From: Tetrahymena thermophila SB210
Lineage: Eukaryota > Ciliophora > Oligohymenophorea > Hymenostomatida > Tetrahymenidae
Direction of reading: 5' to 3'
Assembly: GCF_000189635.1 (NCBI RefSeq)
Contig: NW_002475926.1
Span: 310,001-374,000 of the forward strand
Length of the DNA: 64,000 bases
Under the pieces are notes generated by a model that was given only the letters and a program-made list of their open reading frames with translations, did not search any database and was not told where the DNA came from. Positions 49,946-61,600 of this stretch are shown here, one piece after another (within the stretch, counting starts at the first letter, position 1; each line of letters starts with the position of its first letter). Both the position numbers and the translations under genes were made by a program.

Positions 49946-51741
49946 ATGGCAGTCTCAAAGACATTTATAGTTGTATTGCTAGTTAGTATGATTTTTTCTG
50001 GTGCTAGTAATACTATCGGTAAGTTAACTTATTGAAAAAATGTTGATACTTTATATGGAATTCTTTTTAATTTTGGAGTCTATAATCTACTTTAGACATT
50101 TTTATGATTTTTCTGACATCATTTATCAATTTCAAATAAATTGCGAATGAGAATAAATATAATAATAATAAAAAAAGTTTATCTATCTAATATATTTTTT
50201 ATACATAAAAGTTTATAAAGCTTAGAATTCCTATCATACTGAATAAGGAGGTTAGTTTAACCATCCATTTATGTAGGCTGTAACAATGTTTTTTGGAGAG
50301 TTTATATGCATATTCTTATACTTTTACTACAAAAAATATAACAAAGAATAGTACTAATTAGAATTGTAAGAAGCTAAGGAAAAGGGTTTAGAAACTAAAA
50401 TGAATTATTTCTGGCTTCTTATTCCTGCATCAGCTGATTTCTTAACTTCTAATCTCTAATATATAGCTTTGAATTATGTAGCTCCTTCTCTTTATTAAAT
50501 GTTAAGAGGTGGTGTCATTTTGATTACTGCCCTTTTCACTGTTGTTTTCTTAAAAAAAAAATTATACTAGCACAACTATATAGGATGCGCTTTAGTTGTT
50601 GTTGGTATTGGCTTAGTAGGTGCTTCTAAGTATATATTCCCTAGCAGTAACTCGAACAGTAACAATAATGTAAAATTTTAAAAATAAATTTTATTGTATT
50701 TTTAATAAATAAAAATATTTTTTTAATCAATTTAAATTTTAAACAATCAATAATCACCTTACCATTTATAATATATGTAGAACAAAAGATTACAATTATA
50801 TTACTTCAGCAAATTAGAAATAAGTTTAAACTAAATATATATTTATGACAATAATTTTTTTTTATATAGAGTGCTATGAGTAACATATCTATTATTTTAA
50901 TCTTGGTTTCTCTTTTTACAAATGGTATTCTATTCGTATCAGAAGAAAAATTATTTTCTAAATACTATTTGCATCCTTTCTAAGTCGTAGGAACTGAAGG
51001 TTTCTGGGGTTTGAGTTTATATGCTATCGTTCTTCCTCTTTTAGCCTGTGTTCCTTGTGTAAAAAATAAAAATTTAAATAGAAGCAATTTTAAATACTTT
51101 GTTAAAATAAAATAAAAAGGCATCCGGTTTGGGTGATTTATGTTTAACTTATGATGGAACTTCACGTCTTGAATAACCTGGATAATATTTTTCACAATTT
51201 GCTCATAATGGTAATAGATAACATAAATTTAAATAATTTGTAAGATTAATCATTCAATTATATTAATAGGTGTGCTTGCATTCTATATAGTTTTAGGTGT
51301 ATTCACTATCGCTGTTTTCAATATTTGTGGTGTTAGTGTCACAAAGCATATTTCTTCTTTAGCTAGATCAATTGTTGATGTTACAAGAACAGTAGTCGTT
51401 TGGGTAGTTTCTATTGTAGTTACCGAAACTTATGGCTAAGATAATCCAAATTGGTAATGGGAAACAGTTGCTGTCGGTCCTATCTTAATTGAAGCTCTTG
51501 GTTTTATTATCCTTGTTTGTGGTAATTTAGTTTACAACAAGGTAATTATCCTACCATTTGCAAAGCCACCAAGTAAATTAGTTTATTTTAAAGTGGATGT
51601 TAAATATATTTTAAATAACGAAAAGCTGCTGAAGCTGAAGCATTACTTCAAAGTATAGAAAAAGAAAACTAAATTTCTATGCAAAATCAACCTCAAACAA
51701 ATAATTACTCCAGAAGATCAAGCGAATCTGGTGCTAATTGA
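49946..51741 (+). CDS. SLC35F6: SLC35F6-type (EamA/DMT) membrane transporter
   Basis: The SLC35F6 family is a multi-pass drug/metabolite transporter group placed at lysosome or mitochondrial membranes in animals; its substrate is unsettled. Six exons (49946-50018, 50221-50669, 50870-51058, 51120-51210, 51270-51572, 51626-51741) join exactly in frame to 406 residues. Family blocks match the human protein closely: HPFMQAVTMFFGEF, YVAPSLYQMLRGGVILITAL, HPFQVVGTEGFWG and FNICGVSVTKHISSLARSIV followed by RTVVVWVVS. About ten hydrophobic helices are present, beginning with TFIVVLLVSMIFSGAS. The C-terminus is short and polar, with Ser/Arg before the TGA. Length agrees with the family, and all introns are short and AT-rich. 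Confidence 0.94.
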
Positions 51742-52396
51742 AAGTTTTTTTATTCTACAAAAACTTAGACACAACCAATAACAAATTTTACCAAATTCAT
51801 AAAGTTAAAAAAAATATTATTCTGTTTTAAAACTTTTATAATAATATTAAATAAAATTGGTATTAAATTAATAAAATTTCTAATTTAATTTGAATGAATA
51901 AAGTGTATTAAAAACATCATTTGATGCTTTCAAACTTATTTTTACTTATATATAAATTAATGCTTGAAAAAAGTATTTCAAATTTTATTTACTTTATTTT
52001 AAAATGAAATGTACCTTGCTTTACAATTAAAATTTAGAAGAAAATTTTTTTTTTTTACTTCAAAAAATTAATTCATATTCTATTTTTACTTAGCTTAACT
52101 TTTAAATATCTTTATTTTTTTTTTTAAAATTAATAAATCATTAAAATTGCATTAACTTTAACTTTGAGGAATTATTTTTTTGGATTTCATAATTTAGATT
52201 ATTAACTATATTCATCTATTCTTTTTGAAATTATATCATCTTGATAAAAATAATTAATCAATTATTGTAAGTAGTATACAATTTATTTATTTCAAATTTT
52301 ATTATTTATCAAAAAATCTACCAACATAATTTTTTAATTACAAGTAAATTACAAAAATTTTTGTTTTATATAATCAAAGTAAATAAATAGATATAA
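51742..52396. other. intergenic spacer
   Basis: About 650 bp of AT-rich sequence between the transporter stop and the next plus-strand gene. No feature is seen beyond expected 3' and promoter sequence. Confidence 0.5.
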
Positions 52397-52819
52397 ATGG
52401 TAAAAAATATTTAAATAGTAGCCCTTTTTGGAATCACTATTTTTGCTTTAGGAGCTGCTTATTGCTTATATAATAGTGATAACTAGAAGAAAGTTAATAC
52501 ACTAGGTGAATGGTTTACTTGCAGATCTAATTCTGGATTTAAAATTTGTGATGATATAGAGGGAGATGAAAAAAAATTAAACTAATGCTACAAAGCTGCT
52601 ACAGATTTTGCAAATGTTTGTTATCCAGACCACGCTAATACAACTAAAGAATGTTAAAACTTCTGGAAATTTTATAGCACTTAAGCATAAGATGCTTTAC
52701 TTCCCTAAGATTATTTTACTTGTGTTAAGCAGGGATAAAAAGCTGCTAAAGAAAGTTAATTCTTTTATAAAAATAACTATTTGGTGCTTTGGGTTGACTG
52801 TGCAACTTCAAAATCTTGA
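52397..52819 (+). CDS. small Cys-containing secreted or membrane-anchored protein
   Basis: A 140-residue single-exon protein from ATG 52397 to TGA 52817-52819. Residues 4-24 are a hydrophobic signal peptide or anchor (IQIVALFGITIFALGAAYCL). The mature part has about seven cysteines (WFTCRS, FKICDD, NQCYKA, NVCYPD, KECQNF, FTCVKQ, WVDCAT), suggesting disulfide bonds in a secretory compartment. Codon use and GC content are clearly coding-like compared with the flanks. I do not recognise the family; it may be a ciliate-specific secreted protein. The plus-strand gene upstream ends about 650 bp away and the next starts about 500 bp downstream, both on the same strand. Confidence 0.78.
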
Positions 52820-53314
52820 TAAAGCCACTTATATCTAAAATATTAAAAACTTAAAAATATTATTTATATTTTACAGTTTACAATTTATTCATATAAATTC
52901 ATAATTATAAAGTTATTAAAATTTTTTAAAATAGAAATATATTTTTTTAGAAAGTTTTAATGAAAATCTATAAAACTTATTTATTTATTTTACTTTTTTT
53001 TCATTAATAAGGCATTTTTTTGAGTAAAATATTAAAGATATTAAAATTAATAATTCAATTAATTTAATTTGAATAGATAGGCAGACTAGCAAAAATAATA
53101 TTTTTTTTAATTCTATTTTATTTTAACTTTAATATAAGTATTTAGTATTGTTACATATCAAAAATATTATTGATAGATGAATTTTTTAATTTAAATCAAT
53201 TTAAATATCTAAAAAAGTTCATTTTAATTAATTAAGCGATTAATAAGCTTAGGATTTTTTTTTGATAATCAATATTTTACTGTTTCATAAAAGATAGAAG
53301 ATAGAAGCATAAAA
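52820..53314. other. intergenic spacer
   Basis: About 500 bp of AT-rich sequence with long T runs. Nothing was recognised other than the presumed 3' region of one gene and promoter of the next. Confidence 0.5.
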
Positions 53315-54688
53315 ATGACAGATTTTTATAATAAATATAAATAATTATTTGAGGGAGAGGTAATTTTGTTAATTTATCACTTTAAAGATATATTCTCTAT
53401 AAGAAATATGTTTGAAAATATTATTAAAATAGGCCTAAGTTCCTTCTGATTTTAATTTTAAAAGTCTACCTAGTGTTCAATATGGAGGATGTAAGTAAAT
53501 TAAATTTCATTTTGATTCTTTATAAATTATTTGTGAAAAGTAAATTAGAATTCTAAAGACTACAATATAAAAGAATTTAAGTAGCTCTTTGATGAAGAAT
53601 AATATTAGCCTAAAAAAATGCAATTTGATAGTGGGTTTAAATAAAATAATTATTACTAAGACTCTTTAGATAATGCTTAATTACTTTAGCCTAAAAAAAT
53701 CATATAGCAAGATGAACTTACCTCATTTGGCTCTAAAAAGCCTCCATTAAATTTAGGATAAAAAGAATATTTAAATTTCGAATAATTTAACAAAAATATA
53801 TAGTATGGATAAGATTAGTAACGTTCCAACAGTAGGTAATCTTAAAAAAGAGATACTCTTGCAGCGAACGCTGAAAGATTGTTATAGTAGGATTACTCTT
53901 CATTTAATAAAAATATAAATTCAAACAGGCTTAATGATTATAGTTTATAATATGATAATTAAACAAAGAATAATATCAAAGATAATTTTTAACAATTAAA
54001 TTAGAATTCTGCCTAAAGATTGAGTCCTAACAAACCACCCTATTATATGGAAAAGCAAGAAAGCACATATACAAGAAATAAAGATAATTTATATAGTCCC
54101 ATTACATCTTAATAATATAGCTAGGGAGTTGCTTATTAAGGAATGAAAAATAATAATTAGGCTTAATTTTTTAGTAGCAGCCAAGATAAATTTAATTCAA
54201 GTAATTAAAAATAAATGGATGTATCTCCTGTTACAAACATGAGTAAGTAGAGAAAATATTAGGATTTATATGGGAATAGTGTTCAATATTTGGATAATAA
54301 AAATTAATAAAGACAATAAGATAGATCAGATAACATAATATAGTAATAGTAATAATAAAGTCCGTAGATTCCCAGATAAAGAGGGATAGGAAATCAAGCT
54401 GATAACGGGCCTAAATAGTACTATGAAGAAAGAAATCAAGGTCTTTTAGATATAATTTATTTAAAGAAAAAGTTTGTTGATCACAAAATAATTACAGATG
54501 TAAGTGGATTTCCTGGTTAAGGATAATACAAATAAGCTCTAGTCAATCGTATTATTGCTAGCAAGAATATAGAAGTAAGTATATTTACATTTTGTTTTAT
54601 TTAATTGAGTATTAAAAATTAATATAATTTTATTTAGCAAAGAAAGGATAAGCTCAAACAGTAATATAAGACAGACCGTGTTTTTTGA
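53315..54688 (+). CDS. Gln/Asn-rich low-complexity protein, unknown function
   Basis: Four exons (53315-53359, 53433-53490, 53541-54574, 54638-54688) join in frame to 395 residues, starting MTDFYNKYKQLFEGE. The protein is dominated by Gln, Asn, Ser, Asp and Tyr, with a Q-run (IIQQQQQQSPQIP near 54,330-54,375). The C-terminal 70 residues are different: charged and likely helical (LLDIIYLKKKFVDHKIITDV, then KDKLKQQYKTDRVF). That end could be a small folded domain tethered to a disordered N-terminus. No catalytic motif or membrane segment is seen. It converges on THOC5, with about 260 bp between the stops. Family not recognised. Confidence 0.75.
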
Positions 54689-54946
54689 ATATAAATAATC
54701 AACAAAAATATGTGAAAAATATAATTAAAGAAAATAAATGTTTTTAGATATTTTATTAAAATATTTAATACAAAAAACCATGGTATTTAATTTTGGCAGA
54801 GTTTAGTTTCAATTTATATATTATTTATTTCATTAATGAATTAAGCTTATTAATCAAATACATAATTAAACAAACAAACACTTTAGCTTTCAAAAATAAA
54901 TGAATTCACTTCACTTCACTCATTTACTCAATAAAAATTTTTAGTT

Positions 54947-57194
54947 TCAAATGTCTAAAATATCATAAGGGGTATTCATGAAGCATTTGCTTACTAAATT
55001 GCTATATTATTGATAATGATTAATTGTCACTTCAAATAGTGTAATGAGTCTGTTTAGCTGATATACTAATGCAAATTATATTACTTTTTAACTATTCAAT
55101 TTTTATTCGGGCATTAATTCTTAAATTGATTTCATTTCGCTTTCAATTTAATTTATTATTAAACTACCTATGTTATAGAATTGAGTGTTTTATTGTTGTT
55201 AGTTGTCACCTTTATTCTCTTATTGTATGATTAAATCTTTATTAAATAAAGATGTTAAAGCAGTCTTTGCTAAACTATTTGATTTGATAGATGCTGATAT
55301 AATTCTGATCGTGGGTTCCCTAATTAAAATTATTATAAAAATAATTAATATTTCTCTTTAAATTAAAAAAGCCAATTACTAAACCAAGGTGCTAAGGGGC
55401 ATGATAATCATAACTTATGCATTAAATTAATCTCCTTTTGTTATGTTAAAAATATGAATCTCAGTTTCATTTGATTCGTTGTCTAAATTTAACTTTTGTA
55501 AAACTTCTTTTTATGAAACAACATATTAGTCAAAATTGTTTTTTTTATCATCTTAAGATTCAACGTTCTTAAGTTTTTAGCTAACTTAATCGACAAGTTT
55601 TTTGCTATTATTTTCTTCTTCTATGAGATCAAATTGCTATTCTGGCTTTCTCTTGAGCCAGCTGGGTTTTAATTGTTTAAATTAAGAACTGTTTGCTAGA
55701 TCATTTGTATTTTGCAACTTTTGCTTGTGTTCAAATTTATACTTTTGTAATTCGTTTTCATTTATTTTCTCCTTTTATGACTTAAACAAAGGATAAATTT
55801 AAAATGAACCTGATGTTAGAGCATCGATAATACTTTTTACAACTTTTTTACTGACAAATCTCTCATTAATCTTAGTTAACACATTTTAAGCATCAACTTA
55901 CACAGTGCTATTACCCCTATTACTAAATAAGCAAATAAGCTAATATAAACAAATAAAATAAATCTTACTTTATTCCTCCTAGTATTTAAAGCCAATTGTA
56001 AAATTCGTATTACTAATTTAAATTTTTATCATACTCATCCTAAGTATATAAAATTAAAGGAGAACCAAAATCATTTTAAAATAAACCTGAAAAGATTTCT
56101 TTGCCTTTCATGTGCTTTGAGTCTAGCTGAATAACTAAAGTATTCAAGTTTTCAATAAATCTTATATTTTAAAAAAATTATTTTCTTTACTAAGATAATT
56201 AATTAATTAATTAAATTTACCTAATGTAAAATTTTATTGGGTATGCTTCTGCAACTGTTTGTTTTTGTAGAGTTATTTTGTAATTTGATAAAAAGTTGTC
56301 TATAAAATTTACTGTGGTAGGTAAATATTCTTTGATAGTGACTGCCAATTCTAAATGATGCAACTCATTCTATCTTTTGTTGTTGCTTTAATTTTAGATT
56401 TGTTAAATAATTTCGACAGAAGACTAATATGAAGGACTGCAATCAAAAAGAAGAGAGAGTTTAGAGTAAACGCTATAAAGAGGAGGAGGAAGCTAGGAAG
56501 CAAGACTGTGCTAGATTGGATTAAAGGCAAGAGGTTAATTAGTTATAGGACTAAAAACTGTTTTCAATGATTTTAAATTTTCAGACAAATTTGTCAAAAT
56601 AGGAGATAACAGTTAAGTATATTGATTAATTACTGAATCATATTATTCTCTTTAACTTACTAATTATTTGCTAATATCAATATGTTCTTCATTTTTCTTA
56701 ATTCTTTTTTGTAACTCACTTTCAAGCTCGTTTTTGAGATCAATAAAATCATCAGCAACAAAATCTTAAACAGGCTTTCTTTTTAACTATCCCAATATTG
56801 ACTTGTTATTAACTTACTACAGGTTTTCCATTTAAATAGATTGACATCTTTAAATAGAGTTCACTATGGTACTCTATAGATATTCTAAGCCTGATAAAAA
56901 TACGCTTGTTTTTTCAATTTTTTCTTTTTCAGTTCTAATTTTATTTCTTTCCTCTTCTATGCTTATTTAAATGCGACGATGCTTTTATCTCATTGAACGT
57001 ATCTTCAGAAGTTAAGTAATACAATTTTTATCACCTATTTGCTAAGCTAAAATGTTTGAGTTACCTTCCTTTTTTGAAGTTACAATCTTACTAAGAGTTT
57101 CTCTTATGTCATTAATCTGCTATCTTAATTCCTATGTATATTTAAGCGCTTCATTAGTTGTTTCAGATATTTGCAAATTCTAGGGCTATTCCAT
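54947..57194 (-). CDS. THOC5: THO complex subunit 5 (THOC5/FMIP)
   Basis: THOC5 is part of the THO/TREX complex coupling transcription to mRNA export (family knowledge). Four exons (56221-57194, 55969-56160, 55380-55922, 54947-55319) join in frame to 693 residues, close to the 683 of human THOC5. The N-terminal half is coiled-coil: SGLEYLQSTIVNSIQRCQSI, then FIDLKNELESELQKRIKKNE. Next comes the hallmark QLPPPLYSVYSKLSLLFD. The C-terminal half shows family-like order: IQLDSKHMKGKEIFSGLF, DFGSPLILY, YEFYNWLQILGGI and PSWLKRKPEQQ. The start MEQPQNLQ is the first ATG of the open frame. The gene is divergent to the cyclase gene, across about 1.5 kb. Confidence 0.82.
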
Positions 57195-58663
57195 TTGAAT
57201 AAATCAGTTTTTTTTCTATTTTTTTATATTCGTTTGTCTGAAACTGTTGTAATTTTCTAAAATTATTTTATTTTATTTATTTTCCTATTACAAATTTTTA
57301 AACAAGAAAACAAAATATTCTGCAATTAATAATAAAAATATTTATTCCAAAAAAAATTTGTTATTTGAGTGCTTATAGGTTCTTAATAAAAATCATAAAA
57401 TATATGATTAATAAAGAAAAAGTTTTTAGTTCTGATTAAAAGATTTTTTTGATATTATATCTATCTTTTCTAGACATCATTCAATTTATTTAATTTAAAA
57501 TTTATTATAAAACATTTATCAAAAATATAATTTTTTTTAAAATTTATTTTACCCATTTTAATTTTGAATTATTATTAAAATGATAATTGTATTTTGCTTC
57601 TTATTCTTATTATCAAAAAAAAAAAACTAAAATAGATTTCATCATCAATTCCAATTAAATCATTTACCTATCCTTATTTTCTTATTTATTCTAACAATTT
57701 TAAAAAAATTAAATAATTTATTTATAAATGATAAGCGGACAAAAATATTATCAAATTTTATTAATTTAAAAATCAAATTTCATTTATTTCATGTAAAAGA
57801 AAACTTATATTTTTTCATTTTGTGGTTTGATAACTTTATTTTAAAGGCAAATATTGTTATTATAAGAATAAATTCTCTGTTTGATTTTTTGCCAAAATAG
57901 AAAAAATAAAATAATAAAAGTTAAAAAATATAGTAGAAAATTTATTAAAAATTTTTTTTTGTTTTATTTAAATATCTGAAGTGATCTATTATTAAAGTGT
58001 TTTTTATATAATAAAATATGTACAACCTAAACATAAATAATAATTAAAACCTTAAAAAGAAAGGTAAATAAATAAGTTTAAGTGACTGTTTTATATTTCA
58101 ATAAATTGCTTTTATAAATGTTAAAAACTAATTTAAATTTTATTTAATCATGATGATGATTTTTGAGCGTATTTTAAAAATTAATAAAATGTAAAAACTC
58201 ATAAATAACACTGGCTGATTTATATTTATTTTTAGGACAACTATAATTGATTTAATTGAATATGGTACTTTTATATTTCAAGCAAACGATTTAATTCAAT
58301 AAAACTTGATTATTCTCCTAATCAACTATCGCAGCAATAGAAAACTGCTTCTATTTATTTAATTATTTTTGTATATTCGAAAGACTAGCTTGGCTGTAAT
58401 GATTTGATTGATGTTAAATCATGTCATCCTTTTAAGTTTATTCATAATTACTAACAATTTGGGAAAATAAACTAAAGTAAATATCAATTAATGTAAAATT
58501 TAGTCTTATTTTTATAGTATTTTTTAGAGCAAAAATAAGAAGAAAAGAAACAAATAATCTATAATCAAATAATAAGTGCAAAGATTGTAATTATATAGTA
58601 GTAGTTTAAAAAAAATAGAATCAACCATATATTGACAAGGCAAAAGAGACCTGGTCTTCGATA
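57195..58663. other. divergent promoter region between THOC5 and cyclase
   Basis: About 1.5 kb of AT-rich DNA between divergent genes. A slightly GC-richer patch lies at about 58,230-58,450. Open frames there are no longer than expected by chance when TGA is the only stop, so no gene is called. An undetected 5' untranslated exon of the cyclase could lie here. Confidence 0.5.
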
Positions 58664-61600
58664 ATGAGTCAAGATATTGCTAATATATAATCCCCTAACG
58701 ATAATTTATCGAATCACTCTAAAGATGTAATTCAAACTACATTACTTTATTTCTACTTTACACATTACTCTGTTTTTATATCTTCCTTAGCATTAGATAA
58801 AAAAAAAATTAACTTATTGAGCTATCCACTCCTATAAATATTTTAATACTTTTTTGTAAAAAATAGCAAGAAAAAGAACCAAACAATTTACTTCCGCAAG
58901 GTAAAATATTTAACTTTGACACAAAATATATTTTTTAAAGATAATTTTACTGATAGAAGAGCGCTCAATTAAAGTAGAAGATAATATTAATCTCTAAGAG
59001 AATAAGAGATTTACAAAAAAAATAAACTAATTTTCATTTGATTATTAGAATAAGAAATATAAATGCTTTTACATACTAATTATTTTAAAGTGCCTTAAAA
59101 TAATATTGAATATATTAATTTTAATTTATAGCTCAAGATGAAGTTTCTGTTTCCTCCAAAGGAAAAAAAAATACATTACATAGAAAGCTTTCAAACAGAA
59201 ATGATGTAGGAGATAGAAAAGGATACAGAAAGGTTTAGGTAAATAATTAGCAAATTCATAAAAAAAAATAATTTCTTTTACATGCAAATATTTATTTGAA
59301 CTTTTGTTATATTTTTAACATTTTTATAACATTTTATAATCATAAAAAAATAATGTTTAGAAATAACTTTGTTAGCTATGACTTTACTTAAGTTATTTTT
59401 TATTGATTTTAATTATTTGATTAGTGATTGTTAAAAACTATACAAAATTTTTTAGATTTTAACTATTAATTGTTTTTTAAATCAGTTTTATTTAGAAAAA
59501 CTCGTTGATAGTTCTGCCACTCAAATCACAATGACTATTGTAACAATTTATGCACTATTTGGTGATGATATAAGAGTATTATCTACCGACAAACAAGGTG
59601 ATGAAGCTTTTTGGATTATGAATTGCATCTGCCTTGCTTTATTTACAGTAGAAATAATAATAAATTGCATAGCTAAGGTATGTTTAAACATTTATAAATT
59701 TTAAGTTTAAGCTTTTTATAAATCTAAATATTTTTCCACCTTGCAAAAATCATTCAGTAATAATTGAATTATATTGATAACTCTTTTTTCTATAAAGCTT
59801 AATACAAAATATTCACTTCTTACCTACTTTTTATTTTACCTTAAAATAAATTAATTATCTTTCTGTTTTTAACAAAATTATAATAAAAATTATTTTAATA
59901 GAAAGGATATTTTAACAGTTTCTTCTTTTATTTGGATATCATATCTACTGTTTCTCTAATTTTAGATATTGGATGGATTTCTGATGCTATGTTTAATTAA
60001 GGTGGTGGTTCATAAAATGCTGCCTAAGTTGCAAAGTAAATAATCAATTAAAAAAATATGTTTCATCGATTCATTCTAAATTAAAATTTAACAGGGCTGG
60101 TAGAGCTTCTCGTGTTGGAACAAGAGCAGGTAGAGTCGTCCGTATAGTAAGACTTATTCGTCTTGTTAAGTTATACAAACTTGCTTAACAAAGAATCTAA
60201 TTAGAAGCTGCAAAACTCAAAGCGCTTGAATATGAATAAAAGTAATTAGAAGAATAGTAAAACTAAGATAATAACCCTCCTTAGCAATAGGAATTAGGTA
60301 AAATATTAATATATTTTTTTTTTAAAAATTAAATGTTTATATAAATTGTTGATAATTTGTTTTGAAAACTCATGATAGGAAATAATACAGTTTTGTAAAA
60401 GAGAATAAATAATGTAATTATGAAAGAAAGAGTGGCAAAAACTTTATAGATGAAAAAGTAGACATCTAATGCATCAGTTAAATAATTTTAAGAAACAGAT
60501 GCTGTTAAAGAAATTATACCCCCTGCAGTTGATCAAAGTCCAAATCTATAACCTAAAGAAAATGAAGAATAAAGACTTTTAGAAGAATAAAAAGCTTTAA
60601 AAAGTAAACTCCCTCCTTTAAATAATTAAACAAGCAGTTTAGAAGCATCACCTAATAGTAATTTCAAATCTACAATATAAAAAAATTGTAATTTTAATCC
60701 TTATTTTATTATATTCATTTAGATGTTCCTAGTAAACCTGTTGTATTAGAAAAGTATAAAGATGACCCCCTTTTGCAAGTGACAAATGTCAACACTGATT
60801 AAAATGAATAAGGAGAAAAGAAAGATGTAAAGAAAATGGCTAAAGATATTATCTAAATTAATCAGAAAAAGCACACAAAAAAATATTCCAAAGCATCCAC
60901 AATTCAAAGATAAGCTGAAAAAGAAAAGAAATAAGAATCAAATGATGTTGGCAGTGAGAGTAAGGTTGGCTAAAAGCTCACAGATTTAACAACCCAAAGA
61001 GTTATAGTCATTGTACTTTGCATCATGATTAGTATTCCAATTTTTGATTATTCTACTTACTATGAATCTTAAACCTCCTATGATGCAGGTCTACTTTTTA
61101 TTTATTAGTAAATTATTTATTATTTTTCCAAAAAAAATTTTGTTTAACTTATCTACTTTGTAAATAAAAAGCAATTATAAGGCAAATCAAATTAATCTCT
61201 CATACGATTCGATGAAATTGTATTTAGATTTTTCAAATGTAATTATTTATTTAGTTTTTTTATTGCTCCCTTATTTTTCAGTTTCTATTTAGCATTTTTA
61301 TTACTATTTTGTCTTAAATTATTTCTTTAATATAAGCTGGTATTTATTTTTATCCAACCAAAAAAAATAATAATAAATCATTTTATTACTTTTAATAATT
61401 TCATTATTAGCCAGCCAGCATTACCACCAACATTTGATTATTAATTATCAATTTTTTTTGTAACAATTAAAAATTGAATGCCTTATTTAATAAAGAGCTA
61501 AAGAAATCCAATATTGTATATGTCAAACAAATATGGTGTCAGCTAATATCCATGGGGTGCTTAATATCCTAACTCTGTATTTAACGATGTAAGAGCTGAT

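Noticed and set aside
56580-56660. Apparent GT donor after the first coiled coil of THOC5
   Set aside because: The frame continues unbroken through this stretch into the LPPPLY region, and no acceptor keeps phase, so no intron is placed here.
58150-58407. Possible 70-residue two-exon gene upstream of the cyclase
   Set aside because: Open runs of this length are expected by chance when only TGA stops translation, and a second frame over the same bases is also open.
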